Below are positions 1 to 10,439 of a stretch of DNA of 64,000 nt, piece after piece (position 1 is the stretch's first letter; every line of letters starts with the position of its first letter). A program made the translations under genes and the position numbers. The notes below the pieces were generated by a model, which was not told the origin of the DNA, did not search any database, and saw nothing but the letters and a program-made list of their open reading frames with translations. The stretch is from Quillaja saponaria (lineage: Eukaryota; Streptophyta; Magnoliopsida; Fabales; Quillajaceae): contig CM055607.1 in the NCBI GenBank assembly GCA_029379385.1, positions 12,958,001 through 13,022,000 of the forward strand, written 5' to 3'.

Positions 1-272
1 TTGTTTTTATACTGCATAATGTTAATGATAAGAGTTGCTTGGATGGAGAAAGTGGTGGCCCTAATCTTTTGTCAAGGAGGGCATGAGGCATCTTTGTTTG
101 TGGACTTTAAAAAGCATGGGATTTTGCATGGTTGAAATGTTAAATAAGGACATTATCTTCATATGCGTCTTGTATAAGCAATGAGAGTTTTGCTTATTTT
201 AGGGATACGTAATTCTTTTTGTACCTAGGGTATAGCATAAAAGTCATCCCGGATGAGTTAGAATTTAATACA
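1..272. other. non-coding flank, nothing recognised
   Basis: No open frame of note and no recognised repeat edge. It is the left flank of the decayed gypsy element that begins near 273. Confidence 0.4.
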
Positions 273-637
273 GCATGGAAGCGAGTATGTTAGAATCATT
301 TTAGCAAACGCCCTTGTACAGAAAGTGAACTAACATTCTAGCGCACTAGAATAATATAAAAGAGATAAACTCGATTTGATTTTAATTTGATAGATTGAAA
401 TATTTGATGATTTTACAACTCTATAGAAACCTCTACTTATATAGGTTTCATGTACTAACCAACTCATATCTTAATGATATGTGACTAAAATAAACTATCA
501 TGTTTAAACTATTCTAATAACTAAATACTACTTTTCCAATGTGGGACTTAAGGAAATAACATAAAATAAACCTAAACTACTGCTTACAGCTAAAATTATG
601 AAAATACGAAAGATTAATATTTCTTGTCCTACATCAG
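273..637 (-). repeat. LTR of a decayed gypsy element (left copy, 3' LTR)
   Basis: This stretch of about 365 bp is repeated in the same orientation at 3463-3773 continued at 7797-7867. Shared landmarks in order are AAACGCCCTTGTA, CACTAGAATAATATAAAAGAG, TTTCATGTACTAACCAACTCA and CTACATCAG. On the minus strand it would begin TGATGTAGGACAAG, and the frame running into it ends in a gypsy polyprotein-like tail (see 621-1208). That order makes this the 3' LTR of a minus-strand element. The exact left edge is uncertain because similarity fades near 273. Confidence 0.6.
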
Positions 638-1208
638 TCCCTTTTACTTGGAAGAAACTTGACCTCGAGTTTATTGGGGTAAATTGAACTTTTCCATTCT
701 AAGTGAATAAATATTTAGAGTAGATCTTGTCATTCACACATCCAGTCCTCATAGATATTTTTATTCCACCATTAGCTACTGTAATCTCCAACAATGTAAT
801 TGCTTTCATTACATGCGAGTTTTTACTTCAAAAGGAATGCTTCAACTTCAATGAAATTAGCATCTTCAGTGGTTGTAGACTGTATGAGATCTTCAGACTT
901 CTAGTTTCTAGGCTCATCTTGAAAACATTATCAGTATCGACAAGCTTTTGTTCGCCTTCTTTGTCACATTCTTCAATTTTTCATAAAGTGTCTCCATGTT
1001 GATCACTTTCTTTCTTAATTGGCACTTTGTTGATGACGCTTTCACTGATATGCTTGTAACTAGGCAAAAAGTCTTTTGGAATATCCTTTAAATGCACATA
1101 TTGAGAATATCTTACAAGCTTGACATCATCATAATATGGATAGAGATCAAATGTTGTTAACATAGGGCAATGACCTTTTTCAAGATTATCAAACCTAGAA
1201 TTAATCAT
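621..1208 (-). pseudogene. gypsy polyprotein C-terminal relic
   Basis: Reading the minus strand from 671 to 621 gives NSRSSFFQVKGTDVGQE. This aligns with the last part of the gypsy polyprotein seen at 54058-54336, which contains [17 protein letters not shown]. The tail runs into the LTR at 637, as is common for plant gypsy elements. A 75-codon minus-strand frame at 981-1208 may be further polyprotein sequence, but I do not recognise its domain. The frame between 980 and 671 is broken by several stops. Seen: the short match. Inferred: that the whole stretch belongs to the same element. Confidence 0.45.
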
Positions 1209-1854
1209 ACTAATAATATCCCAAAATAATAATCCTTTTCATTTTCGACCAAGAATGAATTTTCATTTTACCGTGTTGAACCCTATCAGATTGTAGATGA
1301 TTCCACCAGACTCCAGCCTTATACTCAAGTTTATAATATGCAAGCTTCATTTTTTATATTCAGGAATCTCTATGTACTAAAAAAAAAAAAAAACTCAATA
1401 TTTACTAACCAGTTGATGAATTTCTTTTTGGACAAGCCTTCTTAAAGAATAGAGACTTCATCATAATTAAAAACATGATGAATTCCTTTCTGGAGAAGTC
1501 TTCATAAAGTATAAAAATTTCATCATAATTAAAAACATACCTATTTGCAGGACCATGACTGTTAATAGGTTGTCCTCGAGCAAAATCTTTGACTTGATTG
1601 TTCCTACAATCGTCACAAATCATGTTGGCGTTGACCGCCAAGTTGTTGAGCATGTCGGGGATCTCACGGAATTTGTGGGTCACCATTGACTCTTGTGCAT
1701 CTAATGTTATGAATCGGTGTAAAATATGGCAATCATATGGGCAGAATTTAAAATTTTGATTCTTTTAACCCGAAATAACCTTATGATTATATGAAAGATC
1801 ATAATCTTAGTTTAACAATTAAACAAGAAGTTAGAGAATGTGTACCTCTGACGC
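1209..1854. other. unassigned interior of the decayed gypsy element
   Basis: It holds one minus-strand frame of 93 codons (1405-1686) containing MICDDCRNNQVKDF, with no family I can name, and an A-run near 1380. There is no intact gene. It lies between the two LTR copies and so is probably degraded internal element sequence. Confidence 0.35.
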
Positions 1855-3418
1855 TTTCAATTTTTTCATTGTATTCTTGATTCAACGTTTACTCCTTTGT
1901 TGATTCATTAAGAGCACAACAACGACACATGTGTCTTGTCTCTAAGTGTGTCCACACGAACAAATCCTACCAAGAATCTTCATGCTTGAAGATAAGAGAA
2001 GTCACCAAGACCTTGTGTGCTAGCACAAGTTACCGAAACTCTATTATAATTTAGGAACTGCCTAAAATCCTTTTGAAGGTTTTAGGCTCTTTATACAGTA
2101 TGTATAATTATTTTTATCTTTTGTGTCCTTTTTAGTTTGTTAAGTATTATATTTATAAAGACTAGCCACCTCCCTATGTATTGTACAATCCTAACACATT
2201 TGAGATTATGCTAACATTAATTTTTAATCATAATTAAATCCAATGCCTAACAAACTATAGTAATTACATGACTGCCCCAAAACTCTTCTTAGTTGAATAT
2301 CGTCCTATTATGTCTGACCATTTTAGGTTTAAACTATTGATAACAGTAGGTATATAACTTTTACATATTTGTTATTAGACCCCGCCAATTAAATTAGAAC
2401 TCATTCTAATAATTTAAATTAAAACTCTTTTTAATTTACCCTTTAATTAAAATTAATTAATTATTAAAGTTTCCAAAAAGTCAAGATTGGTACCTAACAA
2501 CACATGATGACTACTCATAATAGTATGAATATGGCTGTGAACCGTTTTTTGAGCCTTTCCATTAATAGTTACCATGCAATTCAATCATTCTATCATGTAA
2601 TGTCCCGATTAAATCTATTTGGGTATGAAAATAATGTCAAACCCTAAATTTAGTCTAATGTGTCTAATCTTAAGATTATAACTTTATTAGAAAAATTAGA
2701 AACTCATATTCTAATATCCACAATGCTATGACCATAGATTTTAAGTTAAATCTTTTATAGATCACATAAGACATTCTTTCTTTTCTACTAAGAGTGATAG
2801 ATCTTTTATTGCGTATTCACATACCTCCATATGTAAGTGATTATACTAATTACTGCTTCTTTGGTGACTCATTAATAGAATTAGAAATAACATCAAAGTA
2901 TAATGACATACGTACAAGATAACCATGATACCTCAAGCCAAATGACCATTTACACAACTGTAACATGAGAACCACCTATTGACATGTAGAGAAACTTTAT
3001 ATAGGTGTTCTCAGTTGAGTCAGTTCAATGAACTCATTCTCTAATGAGCATTTACATATATGTCTTTGTGTTTCATACACAAGTAACTATGAGATCAGTC
3101 GCTCTTAACTCTTTGAGATAACTAGATATGTATTAATCTATTCAGATTCACCAATGTCCTACTTAGTGATCTTATGATTAGGAGCATTTAAAAATTAAGC
3201 TTAAAGAAAATACATCTCATTAGCATGATGCTTATTTCTATTACTTTAATTATTTGGGCTCATGATGATTAATTATTAACTTTTATACATGATATTATTT
3301 GTCACTTATTCAATTAATATTAATATTTATTAATAATATTATGAATAAAATTGTGCATAAAATAATAGTCACAACATCACATGTCATTGGCTTTAAGGCA
3401 TACTACTAGCATCTAACA
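1855..3418 (-). repeat. 1.56-kb dispersed repeat, copy 1 (possible solo LTR)
   Basis: The minus strand of this stretch is similar over its whole length to the plus strand of about 10440-11950. Shared landmarks in order are a start rich in AGTAGTAT, then TTAATTGAAT, TTAATTAATCATCATGA, CATATCTAGTT, CACATGTTACA-like and CCTAATGTGTTAGGATTGT blocks. On the minus strand it begins TGTTAGATGCTAG. A TG start and non-coding content fit a solo LTR, but a CA end and target duplication could not be confirmed. It lies inside the decayed gypsy element. Confidence 0.5.
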
Positions 3419-3462
3419 CTACTAGTTGTGCATCTAAGGATGCCCAAAAAGACTGTACCCTA

Positions 3463-3773
3463 GCACGAAAGCAAGTATGCTAGATCATTCTAGTAAACGC
3501 CCTTGTAAATTAAGGGAACTAACAATCTTGAGCACTAGAATAATATAAAAGAGACAAAATCTGATTTTGATTTGATTGATTGAAATATTTGATAATTTTA
3601 CAACTCAATAGAAACCTATATATATATATATATAAGTTTCATGTACTAACCAACTCACATCTTAATAATGTGAGACTAAAATAAACTACCATATTTATAC
3701 TATTCTAAATAACTAAATACTATTTTTACTATGTGAGACTTAAGGAAATAACATAAAATAAACCTAAACTACT
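3463..3773 (-). repeat. right LTR copy of the decayed gypsy element, left part
   Basis: First part of the second copy of the 273-637 repeat. The match breaks at 3773 exactly where the copia element starts and resumes at 7797, so the LTR was split by that insertion. A TA microsatellite (about 3612-3631) is present here and absent from the left copy. Confidence 0.6.
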
Positions 3774-3997
3774 TGTTGAATATAAGAGGAATGTATATTC
3801 AGATGATTTTTAATATACAAGAGGGAGCCTCTATTTATAGGCTAAAGTATTTAACCTAACATAGTGAACCTAGACTAAATATCAACCAAATACGTAATAG
3901 AAATTACACAGAAATAAGGAAACTATAAATAAGGAAGGAAATTATAAATAAGAAAATTTGACCCACTAATTAAGCTGCCTATATTTACACTCTAACA
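3774..3997 (-). repeat. copia 3' LTR
   Basis: 224 bp, bounded by TG and CA. It differs from 7572-7796 by only a few substitutions and indels (for example AAGAGG against AAGAAG near the start). It is preceded on the minus strand by the polypurine tract. Confidence 0.93.
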
Positions 3998-4006
3998 CTC
4001 CCCCTC
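3998..4006 (-). promoter_or_regulatory. copia polypurine tract
   Basis: On the minus strand GAGGGGGAG stands directly before the 3' LTR start TGTTAGAG. This is the expected plus-strand priming site for reverse transcription in copia elements. Confidence 0.85.
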
Positions 4007-4029
4007 AAGCTGGAGCATAAAGATTATAT

Positions 4030-7000
4030 GTTCCAAACTTGTTGCATAGATATCACAATCGGTTTCCTGTCAAAGATTTTGTGAATAAGTCAGCTAACTG
4101 ATCTTCTTTGCATATGTAGTCTTGATTGTATTATCCATAAGCTTCTCACGAACAAAATGACAGTCAACTTCTATATGTTTTGTTCGTTCATGAAAGACTG
4201 GATTTGATGAAATATGTAATGCAGCTTGATTATCACATACTAACTCCATAGGCTGTGAGAGCTAAAATCCAAGCTCGTCTAATAGATTTTTCAGCCAAAC
4301 TAACTCAGCAGTGGTATGAGTCATAGCCATATATTCAGATTCAGCACTGGATCTTGCAACAACAGTCTGCTTTTTACTTTTTCATGAAATAAGATTTCCA
4401 CCCAGAAATATACAGTATCCTGTAGTAGATCTTCTGTCAAATTGAGAGCCCGCCCAATCAGCATTATTATAACCTTGAACTGGAGTAGAATTATGTTTAT
4501 GGACCAATGTATGACCACGGCCATGTCCTCGAACTAGAGTGTGCCCATGATTCTTATATAATAATCCCTTTCCGGGTACAGTTTTAAGGTATCTTAGGAT
4601 ACGAATAACAGCATTCCAATGAGATGTTCGAGGCTGAGAAAGAAATTGGGTAACCATACTAGTTGCAAAAGCAATATCTGGTCTAGTGACTATGAGATAA
4701 TTCAGCTTACCAACAAGACGTCTATATTACTCAGGATTAGTCAGTAGCTCCCCCTCATCTGGTACAAGTTTAGTGTTGGGATCCATAGGAGTATCTACAG
4801 GTTTGGAATCCAACATACCTATATCACTCAAAACATCCAGACAATACTTTCTTTGAGAAAGACAAATACTCAATTGTGATCTTGTAACCTCAATGCCCAA
4901 GAAGTATTTTAGCTGTCCTAAGTCTTTAGTTTGAAACTTAGACTGTAGGAATGATTTCAATTGCTGAATGCCATGATTATCATCACCTGTAATCATAATA
5001 TCATCCACATATACAATTAAAAGAATTCTTCCATTAGGTGTATGTTTATAGAAAACTGAGTGATCAACAGTATACCTCTAAAGGCCAAAACTAAAAACAA
5101 CTTCACTGAATCTACCAAACCAAGCTCTAGGAGATTGCTTTAAGCCATATAGAGACTTTTTCAATCGACACACCATACCGGACTCCCCCTTAGCAACAAA
5201 ACCAGGTGGTTGCTCCATAAAGACTTCTTCATCAAGGTCACCATGTAAGAAAGCATTTTTGATGTCCAATTGATAGAGTGGCCAATCAAAAATAGTAGCT
5301 AGAGATATAAATACCCTGACAGATGTAATTTTAGCTACGGGAGAGAAAGTTTCTGAATAATCCACACCATAGACTTGAGTGTAGCCTCTTGCTACGAATC
5401 TAGCCTTTAAGCGATCAACAGAACCATAAGGATGAACTTTTACGGTGTATACCCATTTATAGCCAACAGTGGATTTTCCAGAAGGTAAAGAGACCAGTTC
5501 CCAAGTACCATTAGTATGTAAGGCGTTCATTTCATCAATCATGGCCTGCCGCCACCCGGGATGAGCAAGAGTATCACTGGTGGACTTTGGAACAGAAATA
5601 GAAGACAAAGAGGAGACAAATGCATAATAGAGTGAAGATAAACGATGATAACTTAAAAAAGTATAAATAGGATAAGGATTACAAGTTGAACAAGTACCTC
5701 TTAGTAAAATAGGTGGTGAAGCAGGATCCAAGGCACGGGAAGGTGTTGGGACAGAAGGTGAGTTATCAGGTACATCAACAATGTCTGCTGGAAGATCAGG
5801 TAGTGGTGAAAATGATACATAGTCATTTGGTTCAAGATAAGGAACCAGAAGAGCCTCAGAGATAGAAGGTGACTCGGGAATAGTCGAGGAAAAGAATGAA
5901 GATTCCTCAAAAAAATGTAACATCAGCAGAGATAAAGTAACGATTCTTATCTGGACAGTAAGATTTATTCTCTTTTTGAAGGCGAGAATAACCCAAGAAG
6001 ATGCATTTAAATGATTTAGAAGAGAGTTTATCCTGTCCAGGTGTTAGATCATGAACAAAACAAATGCAACCAAAGATACGAAGTGAAAGTGAATATAAGG
6101 GATGATTAGGAAAGATGATAGAATATGGAATTTTGTTATGCAATGTAGAAGATGTCATGTGATTAATAAGGTAGCATGTAGTAAGTACAGCATCACCTCA
6201 AAACCGAAGTGGAACATGACCATGAAGTAATAGAGTGCGAGCTGTTTTAATTAAATGTCTGTTTTTGCACTCAGCAACTCCATTTTGTTGAGGGGTGTGA
6301 GAACAAGATGATTGATGCATCATACCTTGAGATGTCATAAAGTACTGAAATGATGTAGAAAAATATTCACGTGCATTATCACTACGTAAAATACGAATAG
6401 AAACACCAAATTGTGTTTTAATTTCAGCACAAAACTGTTGGAATATAGAAAATAACTCAGAACGATTTTTCATTAAAAAAAACCACATGTAACGAGAATA
6501 GTCATCAATAAAGATTACAAAATACTGAAATCCCAAAGATGAACTAACACGACTAAGACCCCAAACATCAGTATGAACAAGATGAAAGGGAAACTCTGCT
6601 CTAAAATAACTATGCTTTAGAAACGAAGCACGTGTGTGCTTGCCAAGCTAACATGATTCACAATTTAAAGATGACAAACGAGGAACCATCTTCTGAAGCT
6701 TAGATAGACTAGGATGACCCAATCGACTGTGAATGAGAATAGATGATACATCTGTAGAGCAAGCCACTGAAGATGTAGGTAGTGTGGTAAGATGGTAGAG
6801 GCTCTGTGACTCACGCCCTGTGCCAATCGTTCGTCCCGTACGTCGGTCCTGTATAGTAAAAGAATCATCAATGAAAGTGACAGAACAATTGAGAGAACGA
6901 GTCAATTGACTAATAGAAATCAGACTGAATGAACATTCAGAGACATAAAGCACAGATTCTAAAGGGAAAGAAGATAATGGTGTAGCTTGACCTATACCTT

Positions 7001-7447
7001 TAGCAATGGTTGTGGAGCCATTAGCTATAGTGATAGTGGAAAGTGATGATGGATTACTAATACTAGAAAAAAAATTTGGATTACCAAATATGTGATCAGA
7101 GGCACCAGAATCAAGAATCCAAGTGTCATAAGGGGTCTGAGAGAAGCAAGTACAGTATTACCATGATAAGATTGCTGGGTAGCTTTATACTGTAGGAACT
7201 TATCATATTCAGTAGACGATAATGAGACATTAATAGGCTTGTCTTTAGATGGTGAAACTTCAAGTGAATTGGCTGATTGAACAATGTTAGCTGTAGTAAA
7301 AACAGGAGATCTAGAAAACACAGAGGTAAAAGTACTCAGTTTTGACATACCGATTTCATATTTTTTAGGGGTAGACATACCGATGAACAGTACTCCCGAT
7401 GAACAATAATCGTACTGCTGGAATGAAACGCAGCAATAGAGAGACAC
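4030..7447 (-). pseudogene. copia polyprotein relic: protease, integrase, RT, RNase H
   Basis: Domains follow copia order on the minus strand. Near 7120-7050 lies the aspartic protease block WILDSGASDH. At 6953-6648 is the integrase zinc-binding region with HSRLGHPS and a CESC pair. At 6536-6198 is the integrase core with FIDDYSRY, RSDNAREYF and NGVAECKNRH. Reverse transcriptase follows at 5600-5078 with WRQAMIDEMNAL, YKWVYTVK, LDIKNAFLHGDL and SLYGLKQSPRAWF, then YVDDIMITGDD near 5005. RNase H lies at 4657-4030 with [16 protein letters not shown] and DNQAALH. Several stops and frameshifts break it, for example the shift just before the protease near 7143 and the stop after the CESC pair. Gag is almost entirely absent: only about 100 codons precede the protease. 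It cannot make a full polyprotein. Confidence 0.9.
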
Positions 7448-7559
7448 TCTGGAATGAAACGCAGCAATAGAGAGACACCCTGGAAAGAAACACAGCGGAA
7501 AATAAAAATTAGGGTTTTTTTTTCTGCAAAAAATAAAAATTAGGGTTTTTTCTCCTTAA
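7448..7559 (-). repeat. short tandem duplication in the copia leader
   Basis: A 32-bp unit containing GAATGAAACGCAGCAATAGAG occurs twice around 7419-7482, followed by a partial third copy with GAAAGAAACACAGCGG. An AATAAAAATTAGGG unit is then repeated twice (about 7500-7545). This is where gag would begin, so the duplications may mark the deletion scar. Confidence 0.6.
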
Positions 7560-7571
7560 GCTCTAATACCA
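7560..7571 (-). promoter_or_regulatory. copia primer-binding site (initiator tRNA-Met type)
   Basis: The minus strand reads TGGTATTAGAGC immediately after the 5' LTR. It differs by one base from the common copia site TGGTATCAGAGC, complementary to the 3' end of initiator methionine tRNA. Confidence 0.85.
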
Positions 7572-7796
7572 TGTTGAATATAAGAAGAATGTATATTCAG
7601 ATGATTTTCAATATACAAGAGGGAGCCTCTATTTATAGGCTAAAGTATTTAACCTAACATAGTGAACCTAAACTAAATATCAATCAAATACGTAATAGAA
7701 ATTACACAGAAATAAGGAAACTATAAATAAGGAAGGAAACTATAAATAAGGAAATTTGACCCACTAATTAAGCTGTCCTATATTTACACTCTAACA
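7572..7796 (-). repeat. copia 5' LTR
   Basis: 225 bp, TG to CA, near-identical to 3774-3997, followed on its right by the target duplication CTACT at 7797-7801. Confidence 0.93.
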
Positions 7797-7867
7797 CTAC
7801 TTTTACATCAAAATTATGAAATACAAAAGATTAATATTTTTTAAATCCCATTCTTGTCCTACATCAG
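7797..7867 (-). repeat. right LTR copy of the decayed gypsy element, right part
   Basis: It continues the 273-637 repeat after the copia insertion (AAATTATGAAAATAC-like, AGATTAATAT, then TCTTGTCCTACATCAG). A short extra TTTAAATCCCAT is present relative to the left copy. Confidence 0.6.
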
Positions 7868-8480
7868 AATTTGCGAGTTCTAGTGTACTAAATCAATTGT
7901 AAAAGCATTAAGGGAATATTAGGAAGGGAACCTTCTAATTGATGGATGTTCTAATATGAACATTTATGGTGCCCAATTCCTTTGATGACACCCTTGTTGC
8001 TCTCTTTCATTCTCATATCAAAATCTGGAAGCCATATATCTACGTCATTATATATACTTTTTTGGACAATCCATTTGAAATTATAACTATAAGCTTCAAG
8101 CAAATGAGTTATTTCAAGAAGCTAATTAAATGAATGGAACTTACCCATGCTCCAAAAACTTAGATACAAAGTGTTGAAGATCACCACAATATTGACAGAC
8201 CTTCCTTCCTCCTTCCATAACTACTAGTAAGTAAGTATTCGATGTATGTATATAGGACTGACTAATCACTACTTCTTAGTTGGTGAATTTTGATTGTGAT
8301 TGGGAAGCTTGCAACTGTGCAAGCCCAAGTTATGAACTAGGCAGAAGCTCCACCTTTTTCTACTTCTCAAACTAGTCAGGATTTTATTTCTGGTGAAGTG
8401 GTCCTAATTATATTGTCTTGTCCAAAAAATGTAGACTTAATTGCAAAAAGAAAAAGAAAAAAGAAAGGCCTTGTTCGTGT
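7868..8480. other. non-coding, nothing recognised
   Basis: No frame with family resemblance and no clear repeat. An unseen first exon for the small cysteine-rich frame that follows could lie here, but I could not identify one. Confidence 0.3.
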
Positions 8481-8640
8481 GTTTTGTGTTTCTTTTTGTC
8501 TGGGCAAGTGTGTTGTTTCACCCGTGGATTCTGCTTATGCCTGCACTAATAATTGTTTTACAAGCACTTTCACTCGAGATGTAAATGACGTGGAAGAATT
8601 TGTCGACTCATGCTACAAGAAATGCTCAAATAATTTTTAG
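8398..8640 (+). CDS. possible small cysteine-rich peptide, thionin-like spacing, partial
   Basis: An 80-codon frame ends at the stop at 8638-8640. Its last 51 residues carry seven cysteines spaced C-x3-C-x3-C-x10-C-x3-C-x18-C-x3-C, with acidic DVNDVEEFVDS before the last pair and a C-terminal KKCSNNF. Repeated C-x3-C pairs are typical of plant thionin-like and helical-hairpin secreted peptides. No convincing signal peptide precedes them: the first 28 codons end in a lysine-rich run (KRKRKKKG) that looks like read-through of an intron. The likely reading is a last exon beginning near 8480, or a gene relic. The family assignment rests only on cysteine spacing. Confidence 0.35.
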   Translation: MVLIILSCPKNVDLIAKRKRKKKGLVRVFCVSFCLGKCVVSPVDSAYACTNNCFTSTFTRDVNDVEEFVDSCYKKCSNNF

Positions 8641-9185
8641 ATCATGTTCATTATCAAGATGACAAACTTGCTATGGATAAATCCAAATAAATATGCATGA
8701 GCACAAATTAAAGCATAATGTGCAAAACTACTACTTATATCAATAAAATCAATAATCTTCAACACAAAACAGAGATTTTCTCTTTGGTGTTAAGCTAATT
8801 CGACCAAATTTATCACAACATTGGTTAACAAATAAGAAAGATTACAACTTGCATCATTAACTTACATGTCAGATAACCAAAAAAAGTCCTACATATATTA
8901 CTATCATGTTTTCTACAATTGTATTTGAACAAATGAACATCCAGATCTTCATTGATAAATATTGTCAAATTCATACACCAAAATCTATACTAAAATATAT
9001 GCACTTGTGCTAATGCATAAATAGGAAACTACATTTAAACTTTCATTACCGCTGAAGGTTTACAAATGGTTTAGGAAATATACAACCAATTAAGTTGATA
9101 CATAATATTGTTTTGTCCTAAAAAAATAGGCCATTTAACAACCAATTAAAAAAAGTCCTACATATAAATACTTAATGAGATAATT
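8641..9185. other. non-coding, nothing recognised
   Basis: AT-rich sequence without supported genes or repeat edges. It may include the 3' flank of the small cysteine-rich frame. Confidence 0.3.
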
Positions 9186-9545
9186 GCTCAAAATGATTTC
9201 CAATCATTTTCCAATGAGCTTATTCCAGTTCCTTTACTTGTTCCATTTCCATTGTCAGTTGCTTGAATCATGTTTCTTGTAGCAGTAACTGGAACTCCAC
9301 TGTCAACAATAAAACTTGATGATGCAGTATGAGTGTTTCATGTATGTTTGGTTTTTATTTTCTTGCTTTTCCTTTTATTAAGCCTATTGGTTATTGAACT
9401 TTGAGACCTATGTCCAGCGGTTCCAATTGTAGCAGTTAATACACAATCCATTGCTTGATGATTTCTTAGTAGCAATAGGAGCTCTTTGACATGTTCTCTT
9501 ATTGTGGCCAAATTGCTAACATGTTGTACATCTTACCTTGTCAGT
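9186..9545 (-). pseudogene. Mutator-like transposase C-terminal relic (zinc knuckle)
   Basis: Minus-strand translation gives VRCTTC, a stop, then QFGHNKRTCQRAPI. This is the CX2CX4HX4C knuckle with the GHNKRTC core typical of plant MuDRA-like transposases, followed by a polar tail. One stop falls inside the knuckle and another follows about 30 residues later. The catalytic part of the transposase is not present. Seen: the knuckle. Inferred: MULE origin. Confidence 0.6.
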
Positions 9546-10439
9546 TGATCAAACAAGGTAAGTTTTAGCTCTCAACTAACTCACCTAACCAATTGTTGAA
9601 GTATTCTTTCATGTTTTTGGTGAAATGGTCACTCTTGGCCAGTGTAACTCACCTAACCAATTTAAAGGGAGATTAGTGTAATTTTTCCTATTCTTTATTA
9701 GCATAATTTATATCTTCTCTACTTCACACGGTGGCCTTCTTTTATGTTAAATACGATGTCGTTTAGAAAAAAAAAATTCAGATTATATTACGTGTGTGTA
9801 AATAAAATGGGCATATATGAAGATCAAAACGTCAATTTTTAGAGCAGGCCTAACACATTAACATGGAATGATTCCTTCTCAAATATTACATAAGAAATAT
9901 ATATGTAGTCAATAAAATAATAAATTTAATGATTCAAATTTGTTAATAAATAAACATTCTTATTATAAAATTTCAATAAACATGTATTATATTTTGAAAT
10001 TTTATGATTTCAAATCATTGTTGAGAATTGTACAGGTAGCTAGTGAATCTAGATATAAATATTTTATATGTGTAATCCACAAAATGGAAGGTAATGAGGT
10101 TGTTTTCATGATTAATTAAATTTTAAATACCTTATAATTAGTTTTGTAAATATTAAAATCTTATATCTAGTTAATAATCTATTAATACCTCACATAATAT
10201 AAACAAATTATTGTATGAATACACCATTTTATAATTACATTATTTATATTTTATATATCTCTACTGTATATACAAATTCTGATTTAGTGAAAGTACCACT
10301 TGATTTAATGAATTTTTTTATTTTTTTTATGATTTATCGGTAAATTAAATGGCCTTTATCAATTTCATTTGTATTTTTTCTTTTTGTAAAATAAGATCTA
10401 TCACTTACATGAATGTTTTCGTAACTCTTCTCAATTTTA
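9546..10439. other. AT-rich non-coding DNA
   Basis: The only structure seen is a short direct repeat of ACTCACCTAACCAATT (about 9580 and 9647). No gene is supported. Confidence 0.35.

Larger units (their letters stand above)
3774..7796 (-). mobile_element. Ty1/copia LTR retrotransposon, minus strand, gag mostly missing
   Basis: Near-identical LTRs of 224 and 225 bp lie at 3774-3997 and 7572-7796, both beginning TGTTGAATATAAG and ending CTCTAACA on the plus strand. The element is flanked by the perfect 5-bp duplication CTACT (3769-3773 and 7797-7801). On the minus strand the 5' LTR (7572-7796) is followed at once by a primer-binding site like that for initiator tRNA-Met (7560-7571). A polypurine tract (3998-4006) precedes the 3' LTR. 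The element is 4023 bp long, short for an autonomous copia, and the whole nucleocapsid region is missing. The few LTR differences suggest a fairly recent insertion. Its host site is the LTR of an older gypsy element. Confidence 0.93.
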
